Origin: Panagrolaimus kolymaensis
Lineage: Eukaryota > Nematoda > Chromadorea > Rhabditida > Panagrolaimidae
Length of the DNA: 64,000 bases
NCBI GenBank assembly: GCA_028622995.1
Contig: JAJQJQ010000040.1
Span: 496,001 to 560,000 of the forward strand
Reading direction: 5' to 3'
The position numbers were made by a program, and so were the translations under genes. The notes beneath the pieces are model-generated. The model saw only the letters and a program-made list of their open reading frames with translations, was not told the origin of the DNA and made no database searches. Shown piece after piece: positions 36,135 to 59,843 of this stretch. Numbering within the stretch: the first letter of the stretch is position 1; each line of letters opens with the position of its first letter.

Positions 36135-37191
36135 TTAATTGTTTTGACCATAAAGTGGGTTATCAGCAGACATGACAGGATCAGATAAAGGAGGAGCTGG
36201 AGCTTGGTTTAATGGACTTTCGGAAGTCGTGATGGTATTTATTGGTGCTGTATTATTTCTGTTATCACCAACAATAACAATTTCCATTTCAGGATTTTGA
36301 TTTTTGCCTTTTTCAGCAACCTATAATTTCATATTATTATAAAGCATTATTATAGGGATTTATTAAATCCATTTTGATAAAAATATAAAAACTTTAGTGA
36401 ATAAAAAGATTAGAGAAATAAATTCAAAAAATGATTCTAAAAAAGTAATTTTTGCTTTAATCTTTTTTGTTGTTGAATCTTACTACGCTAACAAAGGCAT
36501 TTAACAAAATCATGGTTATGATAATTACTTACTTGTAACTCCAAAACATGGGTTTCTTTCAAACTAAGATATTGTCGGCAACGAAGAATAGTTGAAAGCA
36601 TAAAAACTTGAACAACTACGACAACTAATAATGAAATAAATATTCCTGTGTATGGAGCATGAACAGGATCTTGTGGTTCAACTATTTTAACTATAAGTCC
36701 AATTAAAGCAACGGATTCTCCTGTTAGTACGATGGAATAAACGACGATGAATGGAAGAAGATAATAGGCTGTTTGCTTTTTAACGCCATAAAGAACATAA
36801 TAATGGATGAGAACGCCAAGAGCAAGATAAGTAAAAAGTCCAAGAAGGGCTGAAATATCAACCCCACGTTGATGATTATACCAATTAAATTCGAAAAAAC
36901 TCGAAATGAAGAGAAGACTGACCATACAGACACCAAAAGCTGCAAAAGTCTAAAAAAGTAAAGCATTGACTTTTGGGATTTGAAAGGAAAGAAACAAACC
37001 ACAGAGGCTCGCTCAACATGCCAATATCCGATAACTTTGAATTGGGGATCATTTTCATCAAATGGGGCTATCATGATTTGAGTTGGTGCGGGTCTATCTT
37101 CCTCGTCTTCACCTTGTCTTCCTCCAAATCTTGAATAACTAACAGATGCCTGATCCCTCTTCCGGATCATATAATTTCGCAACCATTCCAT
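36135..37191 (-). CDS. Four-transmembrane protein with NPLY tail (LAPTM-like topology), unknown
   Basis: Three exons (37191-37000, 36949-36533, 36320-36135) give 264 aa. An N-terminal cytoplasmic stretch (MEWLRNYMIRKRDQASVSYS) is followed by GYWHVERASV and then four hydrophobic helices: TFAAFGVCMVSLLFISSFF; LLGLFTYLALGVLIHYYVLY; LLPFIVVYSIVLTGESVALI; GIFISLLVVVVVQVFMLSTI. The tail is hydrophilic, Pro-rich, and ends DNPLYGQNN. The WHV-R-A-S lead into TM1 and the four-TM layout recall nematode LAPTM-type lysosomal proteins, but this is only a resemblance. The ATG is directly preceded by CGATTTAG, a trans-splice-type acceptor. It lies about 280 bp downstream of FUNDC1 on the same strand, so co-transcription is possible. 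Confidence 0.75.
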
Positions 37192-37469
37192 CTAAATCGA
37201 ATAAATGAAATTACACGAGAAGAAATCAAAAAAGTAAAATAAATCAATTGTGATTTTTAACAACACACGTCATATCGCGATCTCAATTGGCCACGTTCGA
37301 TTTATTCACACTCGACTGAGTTACGAAAAAATAAATTACACACAATGAATACAAGAAAAAAACAAATTATAAAAAATCTACAATGAACGCAACATCATCT
37401 AACATCTAATAGTAATAAAAACAGCTGGGATATATGTACGTATGAAAAAGTAAAAAGAAAGTGATTCAT

Positions 37470-37958
37470 TCAAGCCATTCCATATCCAATTAAATTGCCA
37501 GCAATAAATCCAGAGAAAAGATAGGCATAGCGAGTTAAAAAATCATCGACTTCGTTAGATGATGGCATTCCTTGACGATATCCGAGACCTTTCTTAATTT
37601 TATCAGAAAGCATATCAACATCTTGACGAATTTGAGATCGATGGAAACGTATATAACCACGATAATTGAAAAACTATAAAATATAACTTCATTATTATTA
37701 GTAAATGTAACAAAATTAAAAACAAACTTGAAGAAGTATGAAAGAACATCCAATGAGTAATGCACAAATTTTGCTTCCTTTGGTAAAGAAATAGCTTAAA
37801 ACAAATCCAGATGAAGCACCAACACCAATTTGAAGAGGAACTGGTTTGTAGCTGAGATTTCGTAAATATCGGAAAAATTTATCACAGTATTTCATAACAC
37901 GATTACCAACATCTTCATTTTGTGGAGGAGAAGGATTTCGACGAGCAAGATCAACCAT
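37470..37958 (-). CDS. fndc-1: FUN14-domain mitochondrial outer membrane protein (FUNDC1)
   Basis: Mitophagy-related outer-membrane protein. Exons 37958-37728 and 37673-37470 give 144 aa. The FUN14 core is clear: PVPLQIGVGASSGFVLSYFF (glycine-rich helix), a second helix ALLIGCSFILLQFFNYRGYI, HRSQIRQDVDMLSDKIKKGL, and the final helix ending FIAGNLIGYGMA. The N-terminus (MVDLARRNPSPPQNEDVGNR) lacks the YxxL LC3-interacting motif of mammalian FUNDC1. An acceptor TTTTTAG lies three bases before the ATG. Confidence 0.92.
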
Positions 37959-38198
37959 CTTCTAAAAAGCTGACGTTTGTTAGTTTATGAAGAAGAGGAA
38001 GAAGAGGAAGAAGAAATTTCATAAACATAAAAAAATGCCATATTTCTTTATCTCGCTCGCAAACTGCAACAGACTTTTCAAAAACAAAAAAATTGAAAAA
38101 ACTATGTATGTTTTTTTAAAGCAACCCGTAATCGATTAAACAATAATAGTAACAATTTATTTTGTTCAACAAATATGAGATAATAATATCAACTAGAA
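37959..38198. other. 5' flank of FUNDC1
   Basis: AT-rich DNA with a GAAGAGGAA-type purine repeat at about 37990-38012, just upstream of the FUNDC1 start. No gene. Confidence 0.4.
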
Positions 38199-38704
38199 AT
38201 GACAGCGTAATGGCAAAAACCCAACTCGCGGGAAAAAAGTCCCAACTCGCGGGATGTTTTTGGCTCAAATTTTAAAACAAATAATTATCAAAAAAAAACG
38301 ATAAAAAATGATCCACAGTTATGCCATATTTTATAATTAATCAATTTAAAGGTTTGTCTCTCAGTTGGTCGCTTATTCAAAAGGTTATGCTAAGTTTTGA
38401 GAAAGGGTGAAACACGAGTGAGCTGATTCACTGCCACTGCTTTCCTTATATTTTGATCAAAAGGTTTTATGAATGATAAATTTGTTATGTAATTTACCTC
38501 AAAAGTAGTTAAAAACTTTAGCTGAAAAAGATATACTGATTCGTCATACTTCTAATATTAATTAACATCGATCAATAGGGAAAGCATATGGATCAATGAG
38601 AGCAATCCATAGGAAAAGCCTAGGGATGATTACATACATCCCGCGAATGGGATTCCCGCGAGTTGGGTAGCAGCCCAGCGTAATAAGCCATTTAGATCTG
38701 TCAT
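38199..38704. mobile_element. MITE-like element with imperfect terminal inverted repeats
   Basis: A 506-bp non-coding element bounded by ATGACAG and CTGTCAT. Within about 70 bp of each end, in inverted orientation, lie AATGGC, CCCAACTCGCGGGAA and a second copy ending TCGCGGGATGT. CAACTCGCGGGA occurs twice on the left and once inverted on the right, with one TTCGCGGGA variant. These GC-rich blocks stand out sharply from the AT-rich surroundings. The interior is AT-rich without an ORF. I could not identify a target-site duplication. Confidence 0.65.
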
Positions 38705-38872
38705 ATTTTAATGTTAAAGATAGCGTATAAACATATGGATTATGAAAGGAGGAGACACAAGATTTAGAATGAACAATTATTTATTTTTATTTAACCAATA
38801 CAAAACTTTATTAAAAAATAAGAATACACAATTAAAAATCCAAACATAGATTTAATACAAAAAATTAGCAAT

Positions 38873-39973
38873 TTAAAAATCCCAAAATGAGTCAACGATA
38901 TTACTTTCATTTTCAGATTCACTTTCCTTTTCTCCAGCAAGATTTTCTGTAACTTCTTCACCAGCTTTCTTACGACCTTCATCACTTCTTCTTGCTTCTG
39001 CTCCCCGCTTAAAACGAGAGAGTTCCTTGCGATTAGTTTCATCAACATAATGAGGATCTACTGGTCGACGAGCACGGGGAGTATCATTTCTTTCCGAAAT
39101 ACCATTGATTGTTGTTGTAGTTTCTTCAGCAGGTAATTTTATGGATGGTTTAGATTCAGCTTTAACAAGGATTTCTTCTTTTTTAGCCTTTTTGACTTCA
39201 GTTTTGCGCTGAGATTCTTCTTCTTTAAGCTTTTCAACTTCTTCTCTTTTACGAATTTCTTCTTTCTTAGCAGCAGATCCAAGACTACGATGTTCTTCTT
39301 CAAAAGTACGACGTTGACTTTCTCCACGAAGGCGATGTTCTTCTTCTTCACGAGCAAGTAGTTTTTCTTTGCGTTTTTCAGCTGCAGCAACTTTCGTTTC
39401 TTTTAGGAGAACAGTCTTGGCTTGAATTTCTTTAGTTTCGCGAATGGTGTCCTCGAGCTTTTTTTGACATTCAATACGACGTTTTTCAGCAGCAGTGATA
39501 GCATTTTCATATTTTGCGATGAGTCGTTGATAACCTTCAATCAATTCACGCTTCTTTTGGTTTTCTTCTTCAATAATTTTTACAACATTGGCAAGGCTTT
39601 CGTTCATTGAATGAAGAGTTTGAGTTTTATGAGAAACGAAAACCTTTGCATGAACCATCTTTTCAACAAGTAAATCATATAGAGGAATACCTAAAATATA
39701 AGATTTACGAAGATTGATGTAAAATTAAAACGAAAATAAAAATCCTACTAGTTGAGAACAATTCTTCAATTTTATCAAGCGTTTCAAAAGCAGTGTTGAC
39801 GTTAATCTTTGTAACAGCAGATCTATAAAAAATAAGAAAATGAGTAAAAAAGAAAGAAAAAGAAATTACCGAATGAGTAAATCACGTAAACGTTCAATTT
39901 GTTCCGGTGATTCACATTGATCTTTAAGCTTATTAAGAAGCCTTGGAACGGAATCCAATATACGTTTCTCCAT
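38873..39973 (-). CDS. Coiled-coil protein, unknown
   Basis: Unrecognised. Exons 39973-39870, 39822-39749 and 39690-38873 close to 331 aa. The N-terminus is MEKRILDSVPRLLNKLKDQ; a short non-coiled segment with SIPLYDLLVEKMVHAKVFVS follows. Then comes a long highly charged coiled coil with many Lys/Glu/Arg-rich stretches (AAEKRRIECQKKLEDTIRE, KRKEKLLAREEEEHRLRGE). The C-terminus is acidic and ends SNIVDSFWDF. There is no signal peptide or membrane segment. The conserved-looking parts are the N-terminal 100 residues and the Trp-containing end. It could be cytoskeletal or nuclear scaffold. Confidence 0.8.
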
Positions 39974-42900
39974 TTTGAAAAAAAAAAATAACTTCTTAAA
40001 CCGAGTTGAAAATCAAAGTTTATCACTTTGCTTGCTAAAAAGAATATTTTGAATTTCACAAAAGTTTTGGTTGTTGCTTCCAGTAGGATACAGTATTCGG
40101 ATTTCGTTTGAAGAAGCACATTCACTTCAAATTTATAGTGTTTAATAAATTTCTCGCATCTAAACAAAAATGTTTTTTGGGAATTTAATTCGAAAATTTG
40201 GAAATTTTTAATTTCTGATTTGTTTCCAGACATTAATAAAGTAATACTATATTTATTAAACAAACAACCGAATGTTTTTTATAAGATAATTTATAATGCA
40301 AAAAAAAGGGAGACTCATTGCTGATTATTCAAACATTAAAAGTCGTCGTCGTCACACGGCATAAATTTTAACAATAAAAAAATGGACAAATAATTATGTG
40401 AAATTTTTGAATATTTGAATATGTATTTTTGTTTCCTCACCTATTTATATTTAAGCTTTATGCAGCCATTCACCGCATTTATTTTTTTCGTTTACGAAAA
40501 CCTAAAGAAAAAAACGTTTAGCTTTTTTGTCTCGTTTTTAAATAAGAATTTTTTTAAATGTTTTTCTCTGAGTATGTTGCACAATAATAATTAGTAATAA
40601 AAAGTTTCATTTTCCCATAATTCTTTTTCATTTTAGATTGCAAGTGTAAAAACTATAAACCGTTTGTTAGCTTTTTTGTTGGTGAAAAAAGAAAAAGCAA
40701 TTTTTTAATTATTTATTTGTTACTTACTTTCTTTCAACCAATCAATATCGGTGATTATATTTAGTTAATTTTTTATTCCGCTAATTAATTAATTATCCAA
40801 GCTTACAAAATCATTTATTGATTTTTCAAGAATTTAGTTGCACAATTTTCCTTTAAATGGCTGATCTTTATGCTTAATGAAACCGATTTTTATTAGTAAA
40901 ATTTATAATCATCATTCTTCTGCTATTTCTTAGAATGGCGGTGTAAAACTTATGAAGTGTAACCTCTTTAAAAACTCAAATAAAAATTCCAAAAAGAAGT
41001 ATTCATGGATAAAAATTTTTTATTATAACATTAGTTACGCGATCGAACTCATATGTGTTTCTTATTGACCACAGATTATAGTTAAGGAAAATTACATAAA
41101 ATATAAAAAAATTCTATCAATTTTCGGGCTTTAAAAGACAAATATTAATTGGCAAAATAAGTTTGTGAATGCCTTGAAAAATATTTATAAAATAAACTTA
41201 CTTTTTGCTTAAAAAAGTTTTTGTTTAAAAAAAATTCTCAATTCACACCCTTTATTTTTCCTTTCACTATCATCTACCATAATCTCATAATAATCCTTGT
41301 GCGTGGTTTTTACCGTATCTTTCCAGCGTGTTTTTTTTGTGTTGTTGCTCTTTAACGTGTTTTTTTTTCCAGTTATTTTCAACAATAATATAATTCAATT
41401 TTTTTAGATGCTTCCTTTCCCGTTATTTTTTTTTACTTTTTACGTTGTCATTGCAGTTTCAAGGATTACATTATTTGAAATTGCTTGTTGGTGTCGTTGA
41501 CAGTCTCGATGTGAGCATAAAATTTATGAATAATTCATGGGAAAAATGCGCGCGATAACACAGCAATGATATTGTTGATTCTCCCTTTTTTATTATTGGT
41601 CGTCGTCGCTAAGTGAGTTCTTTCTCTATAACAATAATAATAATAATTCTGAGAGGTGTTTAGCTTTGATTGAATTGTTAAAAAAAAAAAGAGATGGTTT
41701 CCCTAAAGGGAAAAGCAACAGCTTCATAAGCAACAAAAAAATAAAAATTCAATGTAAAAAAAGCAAAGGCAAAAAAAGGGAACAAGAGCAGCAGCGAGCA
41801 TCAAGCAAAAAAGGTGTCATTTATGTATATGCTTTCATTCATTTTCTTTATTGTCCTAAATGATGTTTTGATTTTTTTTTCTTCTTCTCATTGTTACAAA
41901 ATAAGTATTAACCTAAGAATGAATAGAAGAATCATGAGAGAGATAGAAAAAAGAAAAGAAAATTATGAGTATTGCAAACAGGAGAGCCACCCGCCGTGCC
42001 ACCTGTTTGTTTTCTGCCTGCCAGCCGTGAATGAATAGAAAAAGAGGCGAAGAAGAATCACAAATAAAAAAAATAGCGCAACCTAATGATTTGCTTTGCC
42101 TTTTTTTGAAACCCCATAATTGACGAATTGTTGCAAACTAAGTGTTGCGCTAATTTAAACATTAAATTGAATGTTTCCGTTTTTGTTTTTATTGCGCTAA
42201 ATCTCAGAGTAGCTGTAAGTGGATACGGTAGTAACAGAAAACAAAAATCCCTAGTTTTTGATTTCATGGAGACAAAAACCGTTTAATAGTTAAAAATAAA
42301 AAACAAGAGATTATTTTTATCAATCTCTTTGAAAAGTTTAAAAATAAATATTTTCATAATGTTAATTTTATTTTTTTCTAAACTAGCTAATGTTTCTTGT
42401 AAAAATCAGGAAATTGGATTGGGTGAAAAATGTAAATGTTTAGGTAATATTAAGAGGATTCACGATTCAGCATTAAAGTGATTTCATTGGATTTGTTGAC
42501 TTTCATGTGATCTCGGAATAACGCTTATTAAAGCAAAGTTGCTTGCTTACAAATTGTGCTTTTTAAAAACTATTATTGTAAAAAAATTTATTTTAGGGTT
42601 TAATAGTTTTTTAAAGTTTGGTCAATAAATGGACATTCATCTGAAAGTACTGTTTTTTTAAAATAAATGTTACAATTTTTTTTATTAAAGGATTATGGTA
42701 GTGAAGCTAAAGACATTTCAAAAAAGTGGCTGTGTGAGTAATTAAAAGATGCATCCAAAAAATTCCAAAATGTGATTGGAAAAACTTTTGAAATGTCATT
42801 GATCCCTAAATTTCAAAAAAAAATTTGAACAGACACAGTCAAAATCGGCCGTTCGATATTTGCCCTTTTCAAGCCTAAATGTTTTATCTTTCTCTCTCTT

Positions 42901-43650
42901 CTCTCCTCCTATTTCAAAAGTCATTTTTTGGATTGAAAAAGTAGATCGCAATTTCTTCTCGATTCATTGTTTTGAAGAAGCAAAAAAATGGATTCGTTTT
43001 TTTGTTTTGTTTGAAGACACATTGATGAGAGACCGTTAATAGCGCTTTCTCTTCAGCAGCACCTCATTCGTTTAGCGATTATGCAAATTTACTTTTTTTC
43101 CTTTTTTTATTCGCCATATTAAGAAATGCTATTTTTTTTTTTAACTGGAAGGAGGTCCACAGCTGCTGATGCTCTTTTTGCTTCGCTTTTTAAAAAAAGA
43201 GAATTTTCGTGTTTGAAAAAAAGTGAAAAAAGTTTTCTGTTACTTTTTTTTATAAAACATCAGATCGCGAAACTTTTTTTGAGAGTTCCTCTTATTTTAA
43301 TCCAACAGCATCGTGGTTTTTTTTTCTAGCTTTTTTCCCTCCTTTCAACCAATCCTCATCATCGCAACTCGTTTGACTCCACCCTTTTTTGTTTTCCTCT
43401 TTTTCTACAGCCGCTCATCCTTCTGAAAACGCCGTTGCTTTGTGGTTTTGCGCTTCACTACCAGCGTGGCCCTCCTCCTCCTTAAATGAAGTCCTCGCCC
43501 ATTTTTTTTTATTTCTTTGAACGCTTTAAAATTTTATACTACTTTCGTTTTTTATGAGTCTAAAATTTTTTGCTTAGTAATGAGAAAATTAGCATATTTT
43601 CCGTTTTTTTTTGAAAGGTCCTATTTTAATGACTTTTATTTTTTTTATAG
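39974..43650. other. Long gene-free region upstream of the POU homeobox gene
   Basis: About 3.7 kb, the longest gap in the window. Open frames here (39823-40263, 41666-42038, 43126-43329) are low-complexity and rejected. A GC-rich hairpin lies at 41975-42009. The large flank is consistent with regulatory DNA of a developmental transcription factor, which is inference. Confidence 0.5.
41975..42009. repeat. GC-rich hairpin
   Basis: CAAACAGG at 41975-41982 pairs with CCTGTTTG at 42002-42009 across a 19-base GC-rich loop. It is isolated in AT-rich DNA. No function is assigned. Confidence 0.4.
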
Positions 43651-45024
43651 ATGACTCAACATGAGAATAATAATTGTGGGACCCAATCAATTCCATCAAC
43701 AACAACCACAATAACATCATCGACAGTGTCTTCGTCGATTCCAAACTTAGGCTTACCCGGCCTTCCACTTGAAACACATATTCATGATCCAACAAATTAT
43801 TTAAAACTTTCACCCAATACTGCAGTTTCAAATGATGCCGCAACAGCCAATCTTGCAGCAGCTGCAGCCGCTGCAGCCATGTTTCCTCATTATCCTACAA
43901 CAGCAACAGGAGCAGCTAATATTCATGGCGATACAAATTCCACGGATGCTATGTTTGCAAATTATTGGATGCCTACAGCTTCAGCTTATCCATCGCTGTT
44001 TTTTAATGATTGGCAAAATTCAATGAATTGTTATCCAACTGCATCAGCTCATTTTCCTCAACCTCATGAACTTTCACTTCCCCATCAATCGCATTTTAAT
44101 CAAAATTTCATAGGAGGAGTTGTAAACAATAATAATCAACAAAATGTTGAAAATTTAGCAACCGTCGCAGCTGCAGCTGAAGCCCAAAATGCAATGTTTG
44201 CTTCTCAAAGCCCGGGAAATTCGGATAGACGATGGCCACCGGCGGCACCTTTTCAAGATTTAAAACAAGAACCTGACCGCCCCGACATCATTCAACGACT
44301 CACTTCTTCAACCTCAAATGGTTCATGGCCATCTCCGAATAATTTTTATTCCAATTCCGAAATTCAACCCGGTTCCATCAATGGTATAAATTTGCCGTCA
44401 TCAGATGAACAAGAAATATGTAGTGAAGATTTAGAAGCTTTTGCAAAAACGTTTAAACAACGTCGGATCAAACTTGGATTTACCCAAGCTGATGTTGGCC
44501 TTGCATTAGGAAACCTTTATGGAAATGTTTTTTCTCAAACCACCATTTGCCGATTTGAAGCTTTACAACTTTCATTCAAAAATATGTGTAAATTGAAACC
44601 TTTGTTATTTAAATGGCTGGAAGAAGCTGATTCAAGCTCCATTCCTTCTTCCAATGGAATGATAGGAATGTTTGATAAAAATTTGGGTCCAGCAGGAAGA
44701 AAACGAAAGAAGCGAACTTCAATTGAAGTGAATGTAAAATCAAATCTTGAATGTCATTTTCAAAAACAATCAAAACCTTCCGCCAGTGAGATAACACATA
44801 TTGCTGATTCCCTTCAACTTGAAAAAGAGGTAGTGCGTGTTTGGTTTTGTAATCGAAGGCAGAAAGAAAAGCGAATGACACCTCAATATAATGAAATGAT
44901 TTATTCAAATGCCGCTGCTGCGGCTGCAGCTGCGGCTTTGGCTGCAAATTATCCTCATCAACTACATCCACCACCTCAGGGTCATCATCATCCAGGACAT
45001 GATGGAAATTTTGCTGGTTATTAA
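43651..45024 (+). CDS. ceh-6: Class III POU-homeodomain transcription factor
   Basis: Single-exon 457-aa nuclear DNA-binding protein. The N-terminal half is Ser/Thr/Ala/Asn-rich with a polyalanine run. The POU-specific domain runs about residues 252-325 ([40 protein letters not shown]). A short linker and the [11 protein letters not shown] homeodomain follow, with recognition helix [16 protein letters not shown]. The C-terminus has a second polyalanine run and a His/Pro-rich end. The sequence is typical of POU class III (Brn-1/2/4, CEH-6). The homeodomain [18 protein letters not shown] is slightly diverged. The ATG directly follows TTTTTATAG, so the transcript is trans-spliced or has a 5' UTR intron; an upstream coding exon is possible but not seen. 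Confidence 0.93.
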   Translation: MTQHENNNCGTQSIPSTTTTITSSTVSSSIPNLGLPGLPLETHIHDPTNYLKLSPNTAVSNDAATANLAAAAAAAAMFPHYPTTATGAANIHGDTNSTDAMFANYWMPTASAYPSLFFNDWQNSMNCYPTASAHFPQPHELSLPHQSHFNQNFIGGVVNNNNQQNVENLATVAAAAEAQNAMFASQSPGNSDRRWPPAAPFQDLKQEPDRPDIIQRLTSSTSNGSWPSPNNFYSNSEIQPGSINGINLPSSDEQEICSEDLEAFAKTFKQRRIKLGFTQADVGLALGNLYGNVFSQTTICRFEALQLSFKNMCKLKPLLFKWLEEADSSSIPSSNGMIGMFDKNLGPAGRKRKKRTSIEVNVKSNLECHFQKQSKPSASEITHIADSLQLEKEVVRVWFCNRRQKEKRMTPQYNEMIYSNAAAAAAAAALAANYPHQLHPPPQGHHHPGHDGNFAGY

Positions 45025-46106
45025 TTTTCTTTTATTAATTTAATATTATTATTTATTTATGTATTAAAAAGCATGGCAGGATTAAAATACAGTATGTTGT
45101 TAAAAAAAACAAATTTTTTTTCCAAAAAAATTTATGAGTTTAATATTTTCTCGAATACTGTATTTTTTGATTAGCTATGCATTAAGGCCGTAATTCTTTC
45201 CAAAAAAAATCAGAGATTGCCTCGTTTTGATGAGTTTTGACAAGAGTTCTATCTTTTTTCTAAAAAAAATTTAAAATGTGTTTTATTGTTTTAAAATGTA
45301 TTTCTGTACATAAAAAATAGATTGTACCGATTTTCTCATCTTCTCATTTCATTTGGATCAATTTCAAATACGTTTTGGCATTTTGCAGATGGTAGAGCCA
45401 GGCTCAATTCATTAGCGAGATAGAAAAAAAAAATTGCGCGCTCTTTTTTCTTTTTTTTTCTTCATTTTATTTTGGATCAGGCATTGATATCGGCTAGGAG
45501 AAAAAAAAGAGCAAAAAAAGGACAAGGACCTCTTTATCCAAGGACGACAACGGCACATGTTGAATCGAGAAAAGCAGGGTGGTGGCTGATGATCTCCACT
45601 TGACACAAGCAAACGTTATCCTTTCTTTTAATTTTTCTTTTTTTTTCATGGTCTTCTTTCCAAGTGTCAAAAATCGCATTCATTTCACACTAACGAAAAA
45701 AAAAACTCATTTTTAAAAAACCAAAAAAAGACAAACAGCCACTGTCACATTTCATCGCGGCTCACCTCCTTCTCCTTCCATCATCGATGCGACAATGGCT
45801 AACTAAATACGGTATGTCAGCAAACACTATGAAATGGTCACAGGTGGCAATACTTTACAATATCAGAAATCAATCAATATACGTAAAAAAATAAACTATT
45901 GTTGATTTGGTCATCCAAATATAAGTTAGTTTCAAGAATGTCTTATTAACTTAAGTATTCTTTCTCGTCTCATAAAGTTAACCGATACTAAGCGTAGTTA
46001 AATCACAAAATATTTTATTTGAAGACACAACCAAACATGAAATAATCAAGAACAAAAAAAGAATAAAAAAACACATAGGTAAAAATATAAACAAGAGCTT
46101 TTGATG
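45025..46106. other. Convergent intergenic region (POU / CDC5L 3' ends)
   Basis: About 1.1 kb between convergent genes, containing the 3' UTRs. Reverse open frames at 45412-45679 are low-complexity and rejected. No other feature. Confidence 0.45.
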
Positions 46107-50548
<4,442 letters not shown>

Positions 50549-50941
50549 TTTGAAGTTTCTGAAAGAGGCGAGCTGTTAAAAAATGTATTTTACAATAGGA
50601 AGCAAAGAACGCGTTTAATATAGTAAAAATCGTAACAATAACTACAACTAAACAAGGTAGGTAAGGAAAAGATATAAAAAAATTAATTTTATTGAAAAAA
50701 TGTATTTAATTTCAAATTAAAAACATCGAAAATATTTTTTATTTTTCGAAACAATTTTCAATTTTCCACTAAAAATTTTCCTTCTAAGAACCCTGAGAAA
50801 ATTTTCCTGTTCCTTTTCAGTGCCTTTTTTTTGTTAGTTTGTTTTGAAATTTTAAGCTCTTTCTCTCTTTCTTTTTTATTGAAAAATCTTATAACTTTCT
50901 AGCCTTTTTTTAAATACTGAATTTAAGGTTAATATTTTCAG
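50549..50941. promoter_or_regulatory. Bidirectional promoter between CDC5L and PRP8
   Basis: 393 bp separate the two start codons of these divergent genes. Each ATG is preceded at once by a splice acceptor (CTCTTTCAG on the minus side, ATTTTCAG on the plus side). The real promoter core must lie in this interval, or the leaders are trans-spliced. No TATA-like core stands out against the AT-rich background. Confidence 0.6.
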
Positions 50942-58918
<7,977 letters not shown>

Positions 58919-59047
58919 TGATACTCATGCATGGTGTTCGGTTCTATCTATTTTTAAATTTTTTATTGTTGTTTTTATTTATTTTGAAACCAGTATAAAT
59001 ATTTTCTTTTAAACATTTTTTGTTTGACAACCCTTCTGACTTTTTAC

Positions 59048-59406
59048 ATGCGTTATAGCGCCATTAGGTATTTTGGTGTTAAACAACTCAAGTTTTTTAA
59101 ACTTATTTAATTAAAACTACAGATTTGCTCACACTGGCGTCATTTTTGAAAAAAACGTTTTTTTCTATTTTTGCAATCGAAGCTTCTTTCGCTGCTGTTA
59201 GCTATTTTGGTATTGCATATCTTCGAAGATCGGAATCAACTCGACATAATCTATACCTCAATTATCCTAAAATTTCTGAATACTATTATTGGTCTGAAGA
59301 TCTTATTTCTCGCAAACATAAAATTGGTACTCGACTTCGAAATTCTGATTTAAATCGTTGGCTTTCTCAAATTGTTGAAAAACCAAGTCAAGAAGAATCA
59401 GATTAA
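59048..59406 (+). CDS. Small mitochondrial membrane protein, CEBPZOS-like
   Basis: Two exons, 59048-59075 and 59123-59406, separated by a 47-bp intron, give 103 aa. The ATG lies in a 28-bp first exon (MRYSAIRYF); without it the second exon has no ATG near the start. It has one hydrophobic segment (IFAIEASFAAVSYFGIAYL), then RRSESTRHNLYLNYPKISEY and a Trp-containing C-terminus. The order (short N-terminus, one helix, YPxIxEYYY) resembles the CEBPZOS family of mitochondrial proteins; this is a moderate, memory-based match. It starts 130 bp after the PRP8 stop, in the same orientation. Confidence 0.6.
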
Positions 59407-59445
59407 AAGCTTGTATTTCCCGAAGTTCTAGAGATCGCCGAAACA

Positions 59446-59711
59446 ATGTTAAATATGTTTCAAAAAATCAAAAATTGGCGAAGTATCAAGGTGAATTATG
59501 TAAAAGTCCGACAATCTCAAATGGTTCTCGCTTTGATAGCATCTGTGGCTGGTTACCAAATTTATCATATAAAATTTGTTGAGGAACCAAGTGCTATGGT
59601 TTGTGTTTCATTTTTTTTCGTGCCATTTTATAAAATAATCATTTTTAGATACCTGCTCAAAGTTTCGAACGTTATGTTAAAATTCAAAAAGAAGCGAAAC
59701 GTGAAATTTAA
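59446..59711 (+). CDS. 71-aa single-helix protein, unknown
   Basis: Exons 59446-59598 and 59649-59711 give 71 aa. The N-terminus is basic (MLNMFQKIKNWRSIKVNYVK), a helix follows (MVLALIASVAGYQIYHIKFV), and the tail is short and charged (IPAQSFERYVKIQKEAKREI). The layout suits a small inner-membrane mitochondrial protein, but I recognise no family. An acceptor AGTTCTAG lies 15 bases before the ATG. It lies only 39 bp downstream of the previous gene's stop, so it is probably a downstream operon gene. Confidence 0.6.
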
Positions 59712-59843
59712 TCTTTTTAAAATAAAGCAATAGGATTTAATTTTTTTGTGTTTTTTGTTGATTGATTCAAATACGATATAATTGTCGTTGAAATTTTTAT
59801 TATTATGTTTTTCATGTTTTGAATTAAATTTTTAAGGATAAAA

